64,000 nucleotides of DNA, taken from the NCBI RefSeq assembly GCF_030848565.1, contig NZ_JAVDDV010000001.1:1-64000 (forward strand), given 5' to 3'. Shown here one piece after another: positions 59,758 to 64,000 of this stretch; the stretch's first letter is position 1, and each line of letters starts with the position of its first letter. Under the pieces are notes generated by a model. It had not been told where the DNA came from and did not search any database. It worked only from the letters and a program-made list of their open reading frames with translations. This DNA comes from Natronolimnohabitans sp. A-GB9. Its GTDB lineage: Archaea; Halobacteriota; Halobacteria; Halobacteriales; Natrialbaceae. Made by a program: the position numbers and the translations under genes.

Positions 59758-62442
59758 ATGGTCGATCGGGGAGGTGCCGAAAGAGCCGGGTCGCGAACGG
59801 ATCGAACCGGCGGATCGTCTGAGGAGTATGAAGCCCTCGTCGATTCCCTCGGCGACGGTGTCTATCGCCTCGACGCCGACGATCGGTTCGCCACGGTCAA
59901 CGACGCGATAGTCGAACTGACGGGCTACTCCCGCGACGAACTCCTCGGCGAACACGTCTCTATCCTCTTCGAGAGCCGGGACGTCGACCGCCTCGAGCGG
60001 GAACTACTGTCGACACGCGAAACCGGCGACGACGTCACGGTCGAGTTGATACTCGAGCGGGCCGACGGCGATCGCCTCGCGTGTGAGTGGCGCTGCAGTC
60101 CCCTCGTCACCGACGGCGAGTACGAGGGGACCGTCGGCACCGTCAGAGAGCGCGAGGAGATCCACGACGACCACCTCCCCGCTGTCTGGGAGACCTACGA
60201 GTCGATCGCCTCTGCCATCGACGAGGCCGACGTCGGCGTCTTCGTCCTCGACGACGAGTTCGACGTCGCCTGGATCGACGAGAGCATCGAGGAGTACTTC
60301 GGCCTCGACCGAACCGAAGTCATCGGTCGGAACAAACGGACGCTCATCGAGGAGACGATTCGAGACCGGGTCGCCGAGCCGGAGACGTTTTCCGAGCGGG
60401 TGCTGTCGACGTACGACGACAACACCTACGTCGAACAGTTCGAATGTCGGATCACTTCCGGCGACGACCGCGAGACGCGGTGGCTCGAGCACCGCAGCAC
60501 GCCGATCGAGTCCGGGCGGTACGCCGGCGGTCGCCTCGAACTGTACTACGATATCACCGATCGAAAGGAGTCGGAGCGAGCCCACAGGGAGAGCGAACTG
60601 CGATTCCAGTCGCTCGTCGACGCGATCGACGAGTATGCGATCTTCATGCTCGATCCCGACGGCTACGTCGTCAGCTGGAACGACGGTGCCAGACGGATCA
60701 AGGGCTACGAGTCGACGGAGATACTCGGCGAGCATTTCTCGACGTTCTACACCGAGACGGATCGCGCCGACGGGGTTCCCGACCAAAACCTCTCGCAGGC
60801 GCAAGCGTCGGGAACCGTCGAAGACGAAGGCTGGCGCGTCCGTGCGGACGGGTCGACGTTCTGGGCGAACGTGTCGATCACGGCGATTCGGGAAAACGGC
60901 GAACTCCAGGGGTACGCGAAGATCACGCGTGACATGACCGATCGGCGGGCCCGCGAGCAGCAACTGCAACGCGAACGCGACCTGAACGAACAACTGCTCG
61001 AGACCAGCTCGGTCGGCATCGCCGTCGTGACCCCGGATGGCTCGATCGGTCGTGCCAACGAACGGATGACGGATCTGCTCGGACTCTCGGCCGACGGCGA
61101 CGACACGACGTCGTCCGCGACCCGACGGACGATCGTCGACGAGGACGACGGCCCCGATTCGGTCGCAAATCGTCTCGCGGACCGCGTCTTCGAGACGGGC
61201 GAGTCGCTCTCGAATCGAGAGGTCAAAGTACGCCAGCCGGATGGCCGAGAGACGTGGCTGTCGATAACTGCCACGCCGGTCACCGACGAGCGAGACGAGC
61301 CGGAGCGGGTCGTCGTGACCGCGACGGACGTCACCGATCTGAAAGAGTCGGCGGAACGTCACAGACGGCAACTCGAGGAACGGGAGAAGGAACTCGACGC
61401 CGTGCGTCTCGCGACGACCTTGCTCGAGACCAACGAGCGCTCGGTCGATACCCTCATCCGGGAGTTCGTCACCAGCCTGCCGGAGTTCTTCCGCTATCCC
61501 GACCGGACTGGGGCTCGCGTCGTCGTCGGCGACCACGAACAGGCTACGGACGACTACGATCCCCGCATCCGGACGATTACCAGTCGGACCGAAACGGACA
61601 ACGGGACGCCGATTCGGATCGACGTCACTCTCGGTGAGCCCGTCGAGACCGAATCGACACCGTTTCTCGAGGAGGAACGGGAGCTGATCGATACGCTCGC
61701 GACGCTGCTGACGTTTTACTTCGAGCGTCGGGAGTATATCGACGATCTACAGGCCGAGACCAGACGCCTAGAACAGTTCGCATACGCCGCGAGCCACGAC
61801 CTCCAGGAGCCGTTGCGGATGGTCTCGAGTTACCTCCGGCTGATCGAGGACCGCTACGGTGACGCCCTCGACGAAGACGGCCGCGAATTTCTCGCGTTCG
61901 CCGTCAACGGCGCCGACCGCATGCGCGAGATGATCGACGGGCTGCTCGCGTACTCGCGGGTCAAAACGAGCGGCGAGGCGTTCGAACCGGTCGACCTGAA
62001 CACCGTTCTCGAGGACGTCCTGTCCGATCTCGAGGTGCGGATCGAAGAACACGATGCCGAGATTACAGTCGAGGATCTGCCCCGTGTCGAGGGCGACGCC
62101 AGCCAACTCCGGCAAGTCTTCCAGAATCTCCTCGACAACGCCATCGAATACAGCGAGGACGCCCCGACCGTTCACGTCTCGGCCGATCGGACGGAGCGAG
62201 CGTGGGAGATTTCGGTTCGCGACGACGGTATCGGAACCCCTGCCGACGAGACCGACCGGATCTTCGAAGTCTTCGAACGGCTCCATGGCCCTGGAGACCA
62301 TCCCGGAACCGGTATCGGGCTCGCTCTCTGTCGGCGCATCGTCGAACGCCACGGCGGTGATATCACGGTCGACTCGACTCCCGGTGAGGGGTCGACGTTT
62401 ACGATCACGTTGCCGCCACCGACTGACTCCGGCGGCGACTGA
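59758..62442 (+). CDS. Multi-PAS sensor histidine kinase
   Basis: An 894-residue soluble kinase. Three to four PAS domains (about 25-130, 150-270, 290-395, 415-540: YEALVDSLGDGVYRLDADDR, DEADVGVFVLDDEFDVAWID, DAIDEYAIFMLDPDGYVVSW, ETSSVGIAVVTPDGSIGRAN), a GAF-like stretch (about 555-660), then the kinase core. His680 lies in YAASHDLQEPLRMV; N-box NLLDNAIEYS, G1 DDGIGTP and G2 GTGIGLAL are intact. No membrane span, so it senses a cytoplasmic signal (possibly redox or ligand). Start ATG 59758; a GTG at 59746 is also in frame. No response regulator adjacent; the next gene is an HTH_10 regulator. Confidence 0.92.
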   Translation: MVDRGGAERAGSRTDRTGGSSEEYEALVDSLGDGVYRLDADDRFATVNDAIVELTGYSRDELLGEHVSILFESRDVDRLERELLSTRETGDDVTVELILERADGDRLACEWRCSPLVTDGEYEGTVGTVREREEIHDDHLPAVWETYESIASAIDEADVGVFVLDDEFDVAWIDESIEEYFGLDRTEVIGRNKRTLIEETIRDRVAEPETFSERVLSTYDDNTYVEQFECRITSGDDRETRWLEHRSTPIESGRYAGGRLELYYDITDRKESERAHRESELRFQSLVDAIDEYAIFMLDPDGYVVSWNDGARRIKGYESTEILGEHFSTFYTETDRADGVPDQNLSQAQASGTVEDEGWRVRADGSTFWANVSITAIRENGELQGYAKITRDMTDRRAREQQLQRERDLNEQLLETSSVGIAVVTPDGSIGRANERMTDLLGLSADGDDTTSSATRRTIVDEDDGPDSVANRLADRVFETGESLSNREVKVRQPDGRETWLSITATPVTDERDEPERVVVTATDVTDLKESAERHRRQLEEREKELDAVRLATTLLETNERSVDTLIREFVTSLPEFFRYPDRTGARVVVGDHEQATDDYDPRIRTITSRTETDNGTPIRIDVTLGEPVETESTPFLEEERELIDTLATLLTFYFERREYIDDLQAETRRLEQFAYAASHDLQEPLRMVSSYLRLIEDRYGDALDEDGREFLAFAVNGADRMREMIDGLLAYSRVKTSGEAFEPVDLNTVLEDVLSDLEVRIEEHDAEITVEDLPRVEGDASQLRQVFQNLLDNAIEYSEDAPTVHVSADRTERAWEISVRDDGIGTPADETDRIFEVFERLHGPGDHPGTGIGLALCRRIVERHGGDITVDSTPGEGSTFTITLPPPTDSGGD

Positions 62443-62562
62443 TAACTAAATTGTCAGTCAGTAAAACTGAACTATCTCGGACGACTACCGTTCCCAGCCG
62501 GTGGGAACGGGCTCGAATATATTCGACTGTTGGGGCATATACTGCCAAACGAAACGGTTCGT

Positions 62563-63237
62563 ATGGCTCAGGCGACACTCACGATCACGCTACCCGAACA
62601 GGTCTGGATTCAACAGCTCTCGACGGCGTATCCGTCGGCGACCTTTCGGGTTCTGGCGGCTGTCCCCGACGCGGAGCGGGGCTTCGCACTCGTTCGGATT
62701 ACCGGATCCGAGGTAGCCGACGTAATCGAGGACATGCACGAGCATCCACAGCTTACCGAACTCTCGCTGGCTCAGCGGACCGACAACGAGGCGACGGTCC
62801 ACTTCGAGACGACGGCGCCGCTGCTGTTGTTCTCCTCACAGGAATCCGGAATGCCGATCGAACTCCCCGTCGAAATCGTCGACGGTGAGGCGACCGTCGA
62901 GGTCACCGGATCACGCGATCGACTCGCCGGACTGGCCGAACAACTCGAGCGCTTTGGCTTCCAGTATCGGATCGAACACGTCCGCGATCGGCTCCACGAG
63001 AGCCAACTGCTCTCGGAGCGCCAGCTCGAGGTCGTCGTCACCGCCGTCGAGGAAGGCTACTACGACACGCCCCGGCGCTGTTCGCTGACGGAGCTCGCCG
63101 ACCGACTCGATATCGCGAAATCGACCTGCAGCGAGACGCTCCACCGCGCCGAGGAAGCGATCGTCAAACGGTTCGTCGACGATCTCCCTGGCGTCGACAA
63201 CGACGAGTCACTCGAAGACCAACTCGTACGTAGCTGA
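62563..63237 (+). CDS. HTH_10-family transcription regulator (second)
   Basis: A 224-residue protein. An N-terminal sensing part (about 1-145) contains VLAAVPDAERGFALVRITGS and a hydrophobic sheet. The HTH_10 domain is at about 155-210 (LSERQLEVVVTAVEEGYYDT, then LTELADRLDIAKSTCSETLH). Start at 62563 as the earlier ATG adds 11 unlike residues. It follows the histidine kinase by 120 nt, so the pair may be one signalling unit. The stop codon begins a repeat (TGATACAG). Confidence 0.85.
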   Translation: MAQATLTITLPEQVWIQQLSTAYPSATFRVLAAVPDAERGFALVRITGSEVADVIEDMHEHPQLTELSLAQRTDNEATVHFETTAPLLLFSSQESGMPIELPVEIVDGEATVEVTGSRDRLAGLAEQLERFGFQYRIEHVRDRLHESQLLSERQLEVVVTAVEEGYYDTPRRCSLTELADRLDIAKSTCSETLHRAEEAIVKRFVDDLPGVDNDESLEDQLVRS

Positions 63238-63304
63238 TACAGTCAGACACGCATTCGCCGGATGGGAACGGCGAACGCTCATACGGACTGCTGTCCGGCA
63301 GTAT
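63237..63304. repeat. Palindromic repeat after the second HTH_10 gene
   Basis: Starts ATACAGTCAGACACGCATTC at the stop codon and ends ATACGGACTGCTGTCCGGCA-GTAT (63281-63304). The inner CGCATTCGCCGGATGGGAAC and GGCGAACG form a stem. Confidence 0.65.
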
Positions 63305-63693
63305 AAGCACCGATCTCGATACGAGATCGAACGTGTCGTCTCATCCGGGTCTTGCGCTGACCCGCCTCTAAACGGCTTCGTTCAGCACCGATTGGTGCCC
63401 GATCGAGAAACTTCTGTGGAGTTGTTAGCCGTCTTTCGACGCCACACTGTCGGATATCTGTACTGATATACGATCCGACCGGCCGGCCAGCACAGGTGGA
63501 AACTATTATAGTGAGAAATAAGTGGGCGAACGTGTTCGTGTCCATTCTCACGTCGTGGAAATCGGGTCTATACTTCAACGTCATCTAGTTGTGAGTCGGG
63601 TGTAGAGGATCCATATATGGCTAAATTCACGTGCGTGATGGCACGTAATCATTGTGCACAGCACGGATTCTCGTCCGGAGGTGTTCGCTCGAC
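63305..63693. other. Intergenic region before the iron-sulfur gene
   Basis: No gene. CCATATATGG (63611-63620) is a palindromic TATA-like element. ACGTGC...GCACGT (63629-63646) is a 6-bp inverted repeat with 6-nt spacer, about 50 nt before the next start. TAAACTATTATAGTGAG near 63500 is a second AT-rich promoter-like stretch. Confidence 0.45.
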
Positions 63694-64000
63694 ATGAGCG
63701 CGGACGATGAATCGTTCCACCCGCTCGGAAAGGAGTGGGAGGGCGAACTCGAGGAGATGCTCGACGATACCGAGTACGATACGGACCTCGGTATGGAGAT
63801 GGCCCAGGACGCGATGCGGGTCACGAAAGGCGAGCTCTCCGAAGCCGAGTTCCACGAAAAGTACCACGACGACGTCATGGACGAGTTCGGCGTCGACGAC
63901 CGTCCGACCGAGGAAGCCTACGAGGCTGCCCAGGAGGAGGCCAAGGGCACCGTCGGTCGGATGCTCTCGGCGTTCGACGGTGACGGCGAGGAGACCCGCC
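63694..64000 (+). CDS. N-terminus of a 4Fe-4S ferredoxin-type respiratory subunit (partial)
   Basis: Cut by the window end; 102 residues are visible. SADDESFHPLGKEWEGELEE and GELSEAEFHEKYHDDVMDEF, then DDRPTEEAYEAAQEEAKGTV, match what I recall as the haloarchaeal '4Fe-4S ferredoxin N-terminal domain' of PsrB/ActB-like iron-sulfur subunits. The Cys clusters would lie beyond the edge. GGAGGTG at 63677-63683 is a good ribosome binding site for the ATG at 63694. Such subunits work with NrfD-type quinol-interacting partners. Identity rests on the N-terminus alone. Confidence 0.5.
   Translation, partial: MSADDESFHPLGKEWEGELEEMLDDTEYDTDLGMEMAQDAMRVTKGELSEAEFHEKYHDDVMDEFGVDDRPTEEAYEAAQEEAKGTVGRMLSAFDGDGEETR

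Noticed and set aside
1-64000. CRISPR arrays, rRNA or tRNA genes
   Set aside because: No regularly spaced direct repeats with unique spacers and no tRNA or rRNA hallmarks were seen; the recurring units are palindromes scattered singly.

Overview
The window is chromosomal DNA of a haloarchaeon. The genes are GC-rich with very acidic products, short upstream leaders and many twin-arginine or lipobox leaders. Several families are archaeal or haloarchaeal: TFB, Rpo11, Dph2, HTH_10 regulators, tandem Usp proteins, an actin homologue resembling salactin, and archaeal GatA/GatC. The style fits the Natrialbaceae (Natrinema/Haloterrigena-like), but that placement is inference. I found no tRNA, rRNA or CRISPR array.

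Layout. 0.4-5.6 kb: an APC transporter with two fused Usp domains, a tandem Usp protein, an HTH_10 regulator and TrmO. 5.8-11.7 kb: two cytochrome bd oxidase operons (cydAB) pointing away from each other around a small zinc-ribbon membrane protein; the left cydB carries a one-base frameshift. 11.8-15 kb: a SnoaL-like protein, two reduced lipoprotein genes, a methyltransferase and a flippase-like membrane protein. 15.1-19 kb: a disturbed, AT-richer zone with an ileS 3' fragment, a possible IS607-type remnant, an orphan 364-residue gene, and a DUF5805-like gene overlapping a tyrosine recombinase. This looks like an integration site.

19-29.7 kb: a HisG-like protein, a large acidic coiled-coil protein, a metallo-beta-lactamase-fold hydrolase, a DUF7344-like regulator, an exported superoxide dismutase with a collagen-like tail, Dph2, a membrane protein followed by the salactin-like actin, a tiny zinc protein and a methyltransferase. 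29.7-40.8 kb: a MacB/FtsX-type ABC exporter, a rhomboid protease, Rpo11, a double zinc-ribbon protein, HisF, two lipoproteins and small proteins. 41-53.6 kb: a molybdopterin oxidoreductase and the menaquinone genes menF, menD, menB, menA, menC and menE. These are interrupted by an amphi-Trp protein and a three-gene exported set (Dyp-type peroxidase, His-rich P19-like iron protein, cohesin-like protein). 53.7-64 kb: an NRDE protein, an HTH protein, GatC/GatA, TFB, an epoxide-hydrolase-like enzyme, a four-PAS histidine kinase, a second HTH_10 regulator and the start of a gene resembling a respiratory iron-sulfur subunit.

Together the bd oxidases, menaquinone pathway and final iron-sulfur gene suggest a branched, quinone-based respiratory chain tuned to oxygen. 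SOD, peroxidase and Usp proteins suggest oxidative-stress handling.

The most unusual signal is a dispersed family of palindromic intergenic repeats. Ten copies begin inside the stop codon of the preceding gene (nine TGATAC, one TAATAC). Three other copies are exactly 109-bp hairpins, and one of these has its centre inverted relative to the others.
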